Assembly (NCBI RefSeq): GCF_016909495.1
Contig: NZ_JAFBFW010000002.1
Location: forward strand, 310,001-374,000
Source of the DNA: Pantoea coffeiphila
GTDB taxonomy: Bacteria > Pseudomonadota > Gammaproteobacteria > Enterobacterales > Enterobacteriaceae
Reading direction: 5' to 3'
Length of the DNA stretch: 64,000 nt
The notes under the pieces were generated by a model. The model was not told where the DNA came from. It searched no databases and saw only the letters and a list, made by a program, of their open reading frames with translations. Made by a program: the position numbers and the translations under genes. This document shows positions 8,796 to 17,475 of this stretch, one piece after another (positions within the stretch are counted from its first letter, which is position 1; each line of letters starts with the position of its first letter).

Positions 8796-9353
8796 TCATG
8801 CGTCGACGGAGTGTACCGTATTCGCCTTGTCGATAAAGCGGGTAAATTCATCCGGGATACGGGCAAAGGTATGCAGGAACCAGGGCGTAAAGCGCTCGGG
8901 TTCCTGCTGAATTTCGGCCTGAATGTCGGCCAGAGAAGCATAGCGCCACGCATCGGCTTCTTCGGGATTCAGCTGCGGCTGTTGGTCGCTGATGGTGAAG
9001 TAGACGTGGCCGTACTCATGCTCGGTCAGACCGTTGCTCAGCGGCAGGTTATAGCTCAGTTCAAAAACCGGCTCCAGCGTCAACTGCATGCCCATCTCTT
9101 CAAACAGCCGACGCTCCGCAGCGTGGCGGGTAGATTCCTGCGGATACGGATGACCACAGGTGGTATTGCTCCACAGGCCGCCGCAGTGATATTTCCCACT
9201 GGCGCGCTGCTGCAACAGCAGCTGGTGCGCTGAGTTAAAGACATAAACGGTTACCGCGCGGTGCAGTAGTCCCTTTTCGTGCACCTCGAGCTTTTCCATC
9301 TTACCGGTGGCGCGATCGTCACGATCGACAAGGATAACTTCAATAGCTGCCAT
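8796..9353 (-). CDS. idi: Isopentenyl-diphosphate delta-isomerase, type 1
   Basis: This 185-residue Nudix-fold enzyme interconverts IPP and DMAPP. The catalytic motifs are visible: SNTTCGHP with the active-site Cys, AAERRLFEEMG as the Nudix-like box, and EHEYGHVYF with the metal-binding Glu residues. E. coli Idi is 182 residues. The ATG at 9353 has GAGGAG 7 bases upstream. In Pantoea and some Erwinia an idi gene sits inside the carotenoid (crt) cluster, but no crt gene is present here, so this is a stand-alone copy supporting general isoprenoid synthesis. Confidence 0.94.
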   Translation of the reverse strand: MAAIEVILVDRDDRATGKMEKLEVHEKGLLHRAVTVYVFNSAHQLLLQQRASGKYHCGGLWSNTTCGHPYPQESTRHAAERRLFEEMGMQLTLEPVFELSYNLPLSNGLTEHEYGHVYFTISDQQPQLNPEEADAWRYASLADIQAEIQQEPERFTPWFLHTFARIPDEFTRFIDKANTVHSVDA

Positions 9354-9480
9354 GCAAACTCCTCAGATCATTTCCCAGCTATTCTGGCATATCCGGGCGG
9401 CATTATACTGTACAGAATAGTGCGCACAGCCTAAATTTCAGCACAACCGCCACCGTTTGTCGCTTTTAGCGTAGAAAAGA

Positions 9481-10590
9481 TCACTCGCCGGCTTCAATCA
9501 CCTGCTGTCGGGCGCGAAAAATATGCCCTGCGCCATATTGCAGCAGCCGCGCAACCAGCTGATAGCCGCCGTTTTCTTCCGCCTGAGCAAATTCGCGCTC
9601 CAGCTGCGTGACCGGCGCTGCCCACAGCAGATTCACCTTCTCGTCGTCAAAGCGCGGCAGCGGAAACTGCCCGGCTTCGCGACCCAGCGCACCGGAGAGG
9701 ATAAAACCTTCAAATCCTACCGGTGCCATAGAGGACGACAGCGTGTGCCCTTCACCCAGCCAGCTGAGGCGATCCCAGGGCAAATGCGCAAAACCGGCCA
9801 GCGCGCTGGCCATCTGCACGGCATTGTCCTCGGTCATCACCCCGGCATCAATTGCCAGCGCCAGCTCGGTGCGGCGGTACTGCGGAGCCAGATCCTCATA
9901 AAGATGATCCACCCAAGGCATTGGGCGAATGCTCATACCGAGGGTGAGAAAATACCAGCTTCCTTCATGGTAATGCTGAGAGATCGCCATCGGCGGCCAG
10001 CTGCCGCGATCGATGGCGTAATACTTGAGAGACTCGCCAAACTGTTGGCTGTAGCACGCCAGCATCTTCTGCTGGAACGGCTCCCAGCCCTGGCCTTCCT
10101 GCCAGTCGCGCCAGAACTGCCGGTGCTGCTGCGCGCGGGCATAATGCTGATTAGTGGACGCCGATCCGAGCGGCGCGGTCAGCCGGTTCGCTTTGATGCA
10201 GCCAGCGGAGTAGCTCACCTGTTTTTCCTGATACAGGCTCCAGCCGGGGATGACCGCCAACAGCTGTCCCTGATACCACAGGGCCGCGCCGTCGTCGCTG
10301 GGTTCCCAGATAATCTGCAATCCGGCGGGGTCGAGCATCGGTTCCGCCAGCAGCGTGCGGCAGAACTCCGCGCTCAGCAGCGGTGCGCGGCCCTGCTCCA
10401 TGGCTATCGTATCTTCCTGGGCCGGCGCGGGCAGCAGATTACGCAGCCAGCAGCCGCGCACGGCAAACTGGGTGCGAAACGCTTCCGCAGGCCAGATGTA
10501 GAAATAGGCTGTGCGTTCATCCTGTTCAACCAATGCAATCAGCGTCTGCTGTTGATTGGGCACTTCAGCAATCTGATAGGGCTCTGTCAT
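9481..10590 (-). CDS. Suppressor-of-fused (SUFU)-like domain protein
   Basis: This 369-residue soluble protein has no signal peptide. The segment from about residue 190 (AISQHYHEGSWYFLTLGMS, then RRTELALAIDAG, then LGEGHTLSSSMAPVGFEGFIL) follows the conserved pattern of bacterial SUFU-family proteins: the Thr-x-Gly-x-Ser turn, the Glu-Leu strand and the GHTL motif. Bacterial SUFU proteins are of unknown biochemical role and are sometimes associated with polymorphic-toxin immunity. The N-terminal 150 residues match nothing I know. There is no neighbouring toxin gene here. Confidence 0.6.
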   Translation of the reverse strand: MTEPYQIAEVPNQQQTLIALVEQDERTAYFYIWPAEAFRTQFAVRGCWLRNLLPAPAQEDTIAMEQGRAPLLSAEFCRTLLAEPMLDPAGLQIIWEPSDDGAALWYQGQLLAVIPGWSLYQEKQVSYSAGCIKANRLTAPLGSASTNQHYARAQQHRQFWRDWQEGQGWEPFQQKMLACYSQQFGESLKYYAIDRGSWPPMAISQHYHEGSWYFLTLGMSIRPMPWVDHLYEDLAPQYRRTELALAIDAGVMTEDNAVQMASALAGFAHLPWDRLSWLGEGHTLSSSMAPVGFEGFILSGALGREAGQFPLPRFDDEKVNLLWAAPVTQLEREFAQAEENGGYQLVARLLQYGAGHIFRARQQVIEAGE

Positions 10591-10695
10591 AACGCCTCGA
10601 CGTTGTCTGGAGGGGTCCTTCTTCCCGGAGAGTAGAGCAGGATGACGGGTTACGCTATGTCAGAACAAGGGTATTTATCTCAAAAGCCATGCGGG

Positions 10696-11562
10696 TCAGC
10701 GCCCCATGCGCGCCATGGCACGCTGATACGCACCCTGCCGTATCGCCCAGCGCAGCAGTCCGGCGATCAGATAAATCCGCCCGTTGATCGTGCGGTGCCG
10801 TAATGGCGAGTAGTGCAAACCAAAGTCATGCAGCGCCCAGTCGGGCAACAGAGCAATACCCGCCTGTAACATGGCCCGCATCGCCGGACGCGCCTGCCAG
10901 CTGGGTGCCGGCGCGTTCATCAGCAGCGACAGCACCTCGCGGGTACGCTCATCGCAGCGCAGCTGGGGCCGCATACGCTCAAGATAGGCTTCAACTTCCG
11001 CCACGCTTTTCGGCACTTGCTCAGCCCCCAGCGCTTCCGCAACCCGCGCCGCTTCAGCGTAGTAGCGATCCTGATCTTCCAGGCTAAGCTGCGGATTTTT
11101 ATAGCGAAGATGGGCGGCAAGAAAACAGCGGGTCTCGGCAACGTGAACCCAGGTCAGCAGCGCCGGATCGCTGGCGGCATAGGGAACGCCGTACGCATCC
11201 GTGCCGGTAATATGCAGGTGGATGCGCTTTACCCGCTCAATCAGAATATGCGCATCGCGAGAGTTGCCGAAGGTGGTAACGGCGATAAACTGGCTGGTTC
11301 GCCGCAGTCTGCCCATCATATCCTGACGGAAAGTGGAGTGATCCCAGACGCCCGCCAGCGCCAGCGGATGCAGCATCTGTAGCAGCAGCGCCGAAATGCC
11401 GCCGCACAGCATCGATGAAAAATCACCGTGGACTCGCCAGATAACGCTGTCCGGTCCGTAAATACCGGGATCGCCCGGTGGCTGCGTAATATCAAATTCA
11501 TTCAGCGACAGGCCGTTAAGGCGAAAAACCTGCTGCTGAATTCTGTCTCTTAACCCTGGCAT
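10696..11562 (-). CDS. DUF2236 / MpaB-like oxygenase family protein
   Basis: This 288-residue protein carries the DUF2236 (ER-bound oxygenase MpaB / rubber-oxygenase-like) signature: GPDSVIWRVHGDFSSMLCGG near the N-terminus, MLHPLALAGVWDHS, and a later helix with THVAET-like WVHVAETRCFLAAHL whose His would bind haem. The ATG at 11562 is supported by AGGAAC 8 bases upstream; the longer frame runs into bglX. It ends with a basic helical tail. It lies 44 bases downstream of bglX on the same strand and may be co-transcribed. The family is thought to contain haem-dependent oxygenases; the substrate is unknown. Confidence 0.8.
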   Translation of the reverse strand: MPGLRDRIQQQVFRLNGLSLNEFDITQPPGDPGIYGPDSVIWRVHGDFSSMLCGGISALLLQMLHPLALAGVWDHSTFRQDMMGRLRRTSQFIAVTTFGNSRDAHILIERVKRIHLHITGTDAYGVPYAASDPALLTWVHVAETRCFLAAHLRYKNPQLSLEDQDRYYAEAARVAEALGAEQVPKSVAEVEAYLERMRPQLRCDERTREVLSLLMNAPAPSWQARPAMRAMLQAGIALLPDWALHDFGLHYSPLRHRTINGRIYLIAGLLRWAIRQGAYQRAMARMGR

Positions 11563-11606
11563 ACTGTTCCTGCCTGAAACGGGGCAGGCAATCCTGCCCC
11601 CAATCC

Positions 11607-13904
11607 TCAACGGTAATCGAACTCGGCGTTTTCGGTACGGGCGGAATCCAGCCCGATCATCACGCTGAATTTACCCGGCTCGGCAACGTGCTGCATTTTC
11701 GCATTCCAGAATTTCAGCGCGCTGACGTCGATCGGGAAGGTCACGGTCTGCGACTCACCGGCTTTCAGCATAATACGCTTAAAGCCCTTCAGCTCTTTCA
11801 CCGGCCGGCTGATGCTGGCTACCTCATCATGCAGATAGAGCTGCACGACCGTCGCACCGTCACGCTTGCCGCTGTTGGTTACCGTCACGCTGGCGTTAAT
11901 TTTGCCATCACGCGGCATCGAAGAAGAAGAGAGCTTCACCGGCGACAGGCTAAAGGTGGTGTAGCTTAACCCGTAGCCAAACGGATACAGCGGACCGTTG
12001 GCTTCATCATAGTAGTGCGAGGTGTATTTATTCGGCTTCTCAAAGTTATACGGCCGCCCGGTGTTCAGATGGTTGTAATAAATCGGCAGCTGTCCCACCG
12101 AGCGCGGGAAGGACATCGGCAGCTTGCCGGACGGGTTATAGTCGCCGAACAGCACATCGGCAATAGCGTTACCGCCTTCCGTGCCGCTGTACCAGCTCTC
12201 CAACAGTGCATCCGCCTGCTGGCTCTCTTTCACCACCGCCAGGGCACGGCCGTTCATCAGCACCAATACCAGCGGTTTGCCGGTGGCTTTGACCGCATCA
12301 ATCAGTTTACGCTGGCTCTCCGGCAGCGTCAGGTCGCTGCGGCTGGAAGCCTCATGCGCCATCCCGCGCGCTTCGCCAATCGCCAGCACCACGACATCGG
12401 CTTTCTTCGCGGTTTCCACCGCTTCATCCAGCATCTGCTGCGGTGAACGGCTGTCCACCGTCATCGCCGGTTCGTAAAGATTGAGGAAGTCCTGAATGCC
12501 TTTATTATCGGTGACGTTCGCCCCTTTGGCATACAGCAGATTGGCCTTACCGGCAGTGGCATTTTTCATCCCCTGCAGCAGCGTAACGGACTGCTTCGCC
12601 ACGCCCGCGGCGGACCAGCTGCCCATAATATCGATCTGACTGTCGGCCAGTGGCCCAATCAGCGCGATATTACCGCTGTTTTTAAGCGGGAGCGTCTCCT
12701 GGCGGTTTTTCAGCAGCACCATGCTTTTGCGCGCCACATCGCGGGCATCGCTGCGATGCAGGCGGCTTTCGGCGTTGGTATCCGCCGGGTCCTGGTCGGC
12801 CGGGCCTAAGTGGCTGTACGGATCGTTAAACAGCCCCATATCGTATTTCACATTCAGCACGTGGCGCGCGGCATCATCGATTTCCTGCTCGGTGACCGCA
12901 CCGCTTTTGACCAGCCCCGGCAGGTATTTGCTGTAGTACTCATCGCTCATGCTCATGTTCACGCCGGATTTGATCGCCACGCGCACCGCATCCTGTGGAT
13001 CGCTGGCCACGCCATGTTTAATCAGCTCTTTGATCGCGCCGTGATCGCTGATGGTGATGCCTTTAAACTTCCACTCATCGCGCAGCACGTCTTTCAACAG
13101 CCAGCTATCGGCACTGGCCGGTACGCCGTTCAATGAGTTGAGCGCCACCATCACCCCGCCGCTGCCGGCATCCAGTGCCGCTTTATACGGCGGCAGATAG
13201 TCCTGGAACAGCCGCTGCGGACTCATATCCACGGTATTGTAGTCACGGCCGCCTTCAACCGCGCCGTAGGCGGCAAAGTGCTTGACGCTGGTCATCACCG
13301 AGTAGCGGTCCGCCGGGCTTTTACCCTGCATGGCGGTGACCAGCACGCGGCCCATTTCCGCTGTCAGATACGTATCTTCACCAAAGCCTTCCGAGCCGCG
13401 CCCCCAGCGAGGTTCACGGGTCACATCCACCATCGGTGCCCAGGTCATATTCAGACCGTCATCGGCGGCTTCATAAGCAGAAATTCGCCCCACCTTCGCC
13501 ACTGCGTCAGTATCCCAGCTGGAAGCCAACGCCAGTGGGATCGGGAACTGAGTCCGCTGACCGTGGATCACGTCATAGGCGAAAAACAGCGGAATCTTCA
13601 GACGACTGAGCTGCATCACCTGATCCTGCATCTGGCGGATATCGTGCCGGGTTACGGTATTGAAAATCGCCCCCACCTGCCCGTGCTGGATCATGTCGCG
13701 GATCGCTTCTTTCGGGTTATCCGGCCCTACGCTTATCAGGCGCAGCTGGCCGATTTTTTCGTCAAGGGTCATCTTTTTCAGTAGATCGGTGACGAACGCA
13801 TCGCGTGCGGCAGGTGTCAGTTCATGTGGACCAAACAGGTCATCGGCAAGGGCTGGCTGAATCGCCAGAGCGGCAGCAAAGCTGACGGAACAAATCCATT
13901 TCAT
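11607..13904 (-). CDS. bglX: Periplasmic beta-glucosidase BglX (GH3)
   Basis: This 765-residue GH3 enzyme is the same length as E. coli BglX. It has a signal peptide (MKWICSVSFAAALAIQPALA), a GH3 N-terminal TIM barrel, a C-terminal sandwich domain and a terminal FnIII-like domain (TVTNSGKRDGATVVQLYL). The nucleophile Asp is in GITISDHGAI, and VTSVKHFAAYG carries the conserved Lys-His pair. I chose the start at MKWICSV (13904), matching E. coli; the 14 residues upstream lack support. It hydrolyses beta-linked glucosides in the periplasm and is divergent from dld, as in E. coli. Confidence 0.96.
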   Translation of the reverse strand: MKWICSVSFAAALAIQPALADDLFGPHELTPAARDAFVTDLLKKMTLDEKIGQLRLISVGPDNPKEAIRDMIQHGQVGAIFNTVTRHDIRQMQDQVMQLSRLKIPLFFAYDVIHGQRTQFPIPLALASSWDTDAVAKVGRISAYEAADDGLNMTWAPMVDVTREPRWGRGSEGFGEDTYLTAEMGRVLVTAMQGKSPADRYSVMTSVKHFAAYGAVEGGRDYNTVDMSPQRLFQDYLPPYKAALDAGSGGVMVALNSLNGVPASADSWLLKDVLRDEWKFKGITISDHGAIKELIKHGVASDPQDAVRVAIKSGVNMSMSDEYYSKYLPGLVKSGAVTEQEIDDAARHVLNVKYDMGLFNDPYSHLGPADQDPADTNAESRLHRSDARDVARKSMVLLKNRQETLPLKNSGNIALIGPLADSQIDIMGSWSAAGVAKQSVTLLQGMKNATAGKANLLYAKGANVTDNKGIQDFLNLYEPAMTVDSRSPQQMLDEAVETAKKADVVVLAIGEARGMAHEASSRSDLTLPESQRKLIDAVKATGKPLVLVLMNGRALAVVKESQQADALLESWYSGTEGGNAIADVLFGDYNPSGKLPMSFPRSVGQLPIYYNHLNTGRPYNFEKPNKYTSHYYDEANGPLYPFGYGLSYTTFSLSPVKLSSSSMPRDGKINASVTVTNSGKRDGATVVQLYLHDEVASISRPVKELKGFKRIMLKAGESQTVTFPIDVSALKFWNAKMQHVAEPGKFSVMIGLDSARTENAEFDYR

Positions 13905-14091
13905 CAGATGATCATCTCTCAAGTGACTAAGGCGTATGAGTTTCATGACGGACAGGTAACAAGTTGATTCAGTTTGTCATACCTTGAGGATAGCAGCTAG
14001 TGAGGTATCGACGAATGTCGCGTGATAACAACAGCTTTATTGCATCCGTAGCGGTGCTAAAGTAGGGGGGTGATTCTGACAAGGATATGAC

Positions 14092-15813
14092 ATGCACACT
14101 TCTCTTCCGGCAGGACAAAAACTGATTTCTGAACTGGGTCGCATCGTCGGCCGCAACCATCTTCTTACCGATCCCGCGCAAACCGAGCGCTACCGTAAAG
14201 GCTTTCGCTCCGGTGAAGGTGAGGCGCTGGCGGTGGTCTTCCCGGGTTCGCTGCTGGAACAGTGGCGGATACTCCAGGCCTGCGTGGCGGCAGATGCCAT
14301 TATTCTGATGCAGGCAGCCAATACCGGCCTGACCGAAGGCTCCACCCCCAACGGCAACGATTATCCCCGCGATATCGTGATTATCAGCACGCTGCGTATG
14401 GATAAAATCCGCCTGCTGGACGAGGGAAAACAGGTACTGGCGTTCCCCGGCAGTACGCTGTATCAGCTGGAAAAAGAATTAAAGCCGCTGGGGCGCGAAC
14501 CCCACTCGGTGATTGGCTCCTCCTGTATTGGTGCGTCGGTACTGGGGGGGATTTGTAATAACTCCGGCGGTTCGCTGGTGAAACGCGGCCCGGCCTATAC
14601 CGAAATGGCGCTGTACGCGCAGATCGATGCCGACGGCGTGCTGCGCCTGGTTAACCACCTCGGCATTAACCTCGGCACCACGCCGGAGCAGATCCTCACC
14701 CGTCTGGATGATGATACCTGGCAGCAGGGTGACGTCCTGCACGATCAGCGCCACGCCTCGGATCACGACTACGCCGAGCGGGTGCGCGACGTGGAAGCCG
14801 ACACCCCTTCGCGCTTTAACGCCGACGCACGTCGCCTGTTCGAAGCTTCCGGCTGTGCGGGCAAGCTGGCGCTGTTTGCCGTCCGTCTGGATACCTTTGC
14901 CAGCGAAACTGCCCAGCAGGTGTTCTATATCGGCACCAACAATACCGACGTGCTGGACCAGCTGCGCCGCCATATGCTGGCCAACTTCAGCAATCTGCCG
15001 GTTGCCGGTGAATATATGCACCGCGATATCTTCGATATTGCCGAAGTGTACGGTAAAGACACCTTTGTGATGATCGACAAACTCGGCACCGATAAAATGC
15101 CGATGTTCTTTACGATGAAAGGCCGCGTTGATGCCTGGCTGTCGCGCATCAAGTGGTTTAAGCCCCACTTTACGGACCGCGTATTACAGAAGCTGACCGC
15201 CCTGCTACCCTCCCATTTGCCTGCCCGTATGAAGCAGTATCGCGAACGCTATGAGCATCATCTGATGCTGAAAATGTCCGGCGACGGGGTGGCAGAAGCC
15301 CGCGCTTACCTGCAGGAATTTTTCCACCAGGCTGAAGGCGCGTTCTTCGAATGTGAAGGCAAAGAGGGGGCGCACGCGTTTCTGCATCGCTTTGCCGCTG
15401 CCGGTGCCGCCGTGCGCTATCACGCCGTGCATCACGATGAGGTGGAAGATATTCTGGCGTTGGACATTGCGCTGCGCCGCAACGACCGTGAGTGGTTTGA
15501 ACGGCTGCCAGCCGAATTTGACGATGCGCTGACCCACCGTCTCTACTACGGCCACTTCCTTTGCCATGTATTCCATCAGGACTATATTGTGAAAAAAGGA
15601 GTGGATACCCACGCGCTGAAGGAAAAAATGCTGGCACTGCTGGCCGAGCGCGGCGCGGAATATCCGGCAGAGCATAACGTGGGCCATCTTTATAAAGCGA
15701 AACCCCAGCTGAAAGCGTTTTATCAGCAGCTCGATCCGACCAATACCTTTAACCCGGGTATAGGTAAAACAACGAGAGAAAAACACTGGGGCAGCTGCGA
15801 CTGTCAGAAATAA
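14092..15813 (+). CDS. dld: Quinone-dependent D-lactate dehydrogenase
   Basis: This 573-residue FAD-dependent, peripheral inner-membrane respiratory enzyme oxidises D-lactate to pyruvate and passes electrons to the quinone pool. The FAD-binding domain includes TEGSTPNGNDYPRDIVIIS and GSSCIGASVLGGICNNSGG. The membrane-binding and C-terminal substrate domains follow, ending in NPGIGKT. Length agrees with E. coli Dld (571). It is transcribed divergently from bglX across 187 bases that contain an inverted repeat (ATACCT...AGGTAT, 13979-14008). A hairpin follows at 15823. Confidence 0.96.
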   Translation: MHTSLPAGQKLISELGRIVGRNHLLTDPAQTERYRKGFRSGEGEALAVVFPGSLLEQWRILQACVAADAIILMQAANTGLTEGSTPNGNDYPRDIVIISTLRMDKIRLLDEGKQVLAFPGSTLYQLEKELKPLGREPHSVIGSSCIGASVLGGICNNSGGSLVKRGPAYTEMALYAQIDADGVLRLVNHLGINLGTTPEQILTRLDDDTWQQGDVLHDQRHASDHDYAERVRDVEADTPSRFNADARRLFEASGCAGKLALFAVRLDTFASETAQQVFYIGTNNTDVLDQLRRHMLANFSNLPVAGEYMHRDIFDIAEVYGKDTFVMIDKLGTDKMPMFFTMKGRVDAWLSRIKWFKPHFTDRVLQKLTALLPSHLPARMKQYRERYEHHLMLKMSGDGVAEARAYLQEFFHQAEGAFFECEGKEGAHAFLHRFAAAGAAVRYHAVHHDEVEDILALDIALRRNDREWFERLPAEFDDALTHRLYYGHFLCHVFHQDYIVKKGVDTHALKEKMLALLAERGAEYPAEHNVGHLYKAKPQLKAFYQQLDPTNTFNPGIGKTTREKHWGSCDCQK

Positions 15814-15822
15814 CCCACTAAT

Positions 15823-15846
15823 CCGGGGCGGATTATTTCGCCCCGG
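15823..15846 (+). terminator. Hairpin downstream of dld
   Basis: CCGGGGCG and CGCCCCGG form an 8-bp stem with an 8-base loop, 10 bases after the dld stop. No U-run follows, so termination would be weak or Rho-assisted. Confidence 0.45.
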
Positions 15847-15978
15847 TGCGCTCGCTCATATTAATGTTATTTACCCTTCCTGATGCACCCCGAAACATTG
15901 TTTTTTTCCACTTTTGCGCTAATAGTCAATTGTATCCTGTGATAACTGTAATCATGCCAACTGACTGGCGGAGGAAAT

Positions 15979-17430
15979 ATGGGCGTAGTAGCAGAAGAAA
16001 ATATTACTGCTTCAAATAATAATAGCCTTACCAGCAATAAAAATTACTGGACCGTACAAGATGTAGAAAAAGCCACGAAGGGCAGCTGGGTTATTCCCCC
16101 GGCAGAAGGCTGGACCGCAACCGGCGTCTCTATTTTCGCTCCCGCTTTGCAGCCCGGAAATATGGCAATTATCCGCACCGAAGATGATAAAACCGGCCTG
16201 CTGGCCAGCGTGGCTTTACGACTTTCTCCTCCGCCCTCCTGCCTGATCACCACCGAACCGGACAAAATTCTGTCGGACAGTATCCCATTGCTTAAGGTTG
16301 CCGATAATACCGACGCTGTTCTTGCTATGGGCCGCTACGCCCGCGATAAGATGAAAGGCCGGGTGCTGGGCATCACCGGCAGCGCCGGTAAAACCACCTG
16401 TGTAGCCATGGTCGCCGATGCGCTTTCAGCCTGGGGGCCAACCTGCAAGAGTAATAATAACGCTAACCTGCCGCGCGGCGTGGCGTGGAATATCGCCTCC
16501 ATGCCGTGGGACAGCGCCCATATCGTGCTGGAAATGGCCATTGGCAGAATGGCGGTCAGCTCGCGCATGGTACGCCCGGAAGTCGCAATTTTTACCAATA
16601 TTCAGCCCGCCCACCTCGGTGAAAACACCACAGTCCACGATGTTGCCCTGACCAAAAGCGCCATCTTTGTCGGCATGGCTCCCGGCGGCGTGGCGATTTT
16701 AAACCGCGATATGCTGGAGTGGGAAACGGTCAGCCAGGCGGCCGAAGCGAAGCAGCAGAATATTGTTAACTACGGTACGCATCCCGACTGTCAGTACCGT
16801 CTGGTTGAATATGACGCGCAGAAGCAGCAGGTTACCGCGCAGATTGGCGACCGCACCCTGCACTACACGCTGGCGGCGGGCGGAAAGCATATGGCACTGA
16901 ACAGCCTGGCGACGCTGGCCGCGGTGGAAGCGCTGGGCTATCCGCTGGAACCGGCCATTGAGAAGATCGGGCAATTTGCCGCCCTGGCCGGGCGCGGTGA
17001 GGAAAAACAGGTCACTGTTAACGGCCTGCCGCTGACCCTGATCGATGATGCCTATAACGCCAATCCAGGCTCGATGCAGGCAGCCATTGAGCGCCTGAGC
17101 GGCCAGAGCTGTAGCGGGCGCCGTATTGCCGTACTGGGTGAAATGGCCGAGCTGGGTCCCGGCTCGGAGAGCTATCATACCGAACTGGCACCGCTGCTGA
17201 ACGCCAGCCAGATCGACCAGATCTTCCTGGCAGGATCGAGCTATAAACACTGCTGGGAACAGCTGGATGAAGGGAAAAAAGGGGCGTGGGTTGATGCGCC
17301 GGACGACCTGAAACCGCTGCTGCTGGAGGCACTACAGGCCAATGATACGGTGCTGTTGAAGGGCTCAAACAGCACCAAAGTTCATCAGTTGGTGAGTTGG
17401 ATAGACCAGATGCAGGATAAAGCAGGCTAA
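15979..17430 (+). CDS. MurF-like Mur ligase paralogue
   Basis: This 483-residue protein has the three-domain Mur ligase fold. The N-terminal part (30-115) resembles the UDP-sugar-binding domain but lacks the usual DSR motif. The central ATPase domain has the P-loop GITGSAGKTT (about residue 133) and FTNIQPAHLGE. LTKSAIF carries the Lys that is carbamylated in MurF. The C-terminal domain has DDAYNANPGSMQAAI, the MurF hallmark. It is not in the dcw cell-division cluster, so it is a second, specialised MurF-type amide ligase, perhaps joining an amino acid or dipeptide to a non-UDP-MurNAc substrate. It has its own GGAGG site and no operon partner. Confidence 0.8.
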   Translation: MGVVAEENITASNNNSLTSNKNYWTVQDVEKATKGSWVIPPAEGWTATGVSIFAPALQPGNMAIIRTEDDKTGLLASVALRLSPPPSCLITTEPDKILSDSIPLLKVADNTDAVLAMGRYARDKMKGRVLGITGSAGKTTCVAMVADALSAWGPTCKSNNNANLPRGVAWNIASMPWDSAHIVLEMAIGRMAVSSRMVRPEVAIFTNIQPAHLGENTTVHDVALTKSAIFVGMAPGGVAILNRDMLEWETVSQAAEAKQQNIVNYGTHPDCQYRLVEYDAQKQQVTAQIGDRTLHYTLAAGGKHMALNSLATLAAVEALGYPLEPAIEKIGQFAALAGRGEEKQVTVNGLPLTLIDDAYNANPGSMQAAIERLSGQSCSGRRIAVLGEMAELGPGSESYHTELAPLLNASQIDQIFLAGSSYKHCWEQLDEGKKGAWVDAPDDLKPLLLEALQANDTVLLKGSNSTKVHQLVSWIDQMQDKAG

Positions 17431-17441
17431 GCCATCAGGCT

Positions 17442-17462
17442 GCCGGTGGGGTTGCCACCGGC
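17442..17462. terminator. Bidirectional hairpin between convergent genes
   Basis: GCCGGTGG and CCACCGGC pair across a 5-base loop. It lies between the stop codons of the MurF-like gene (17430) and the convergent channel gene (17476) and could end both transcripts, although the U-runs are poor. Confidence 0.55.
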
Positions 17463-17475
17463 GGTCATTATGCGT

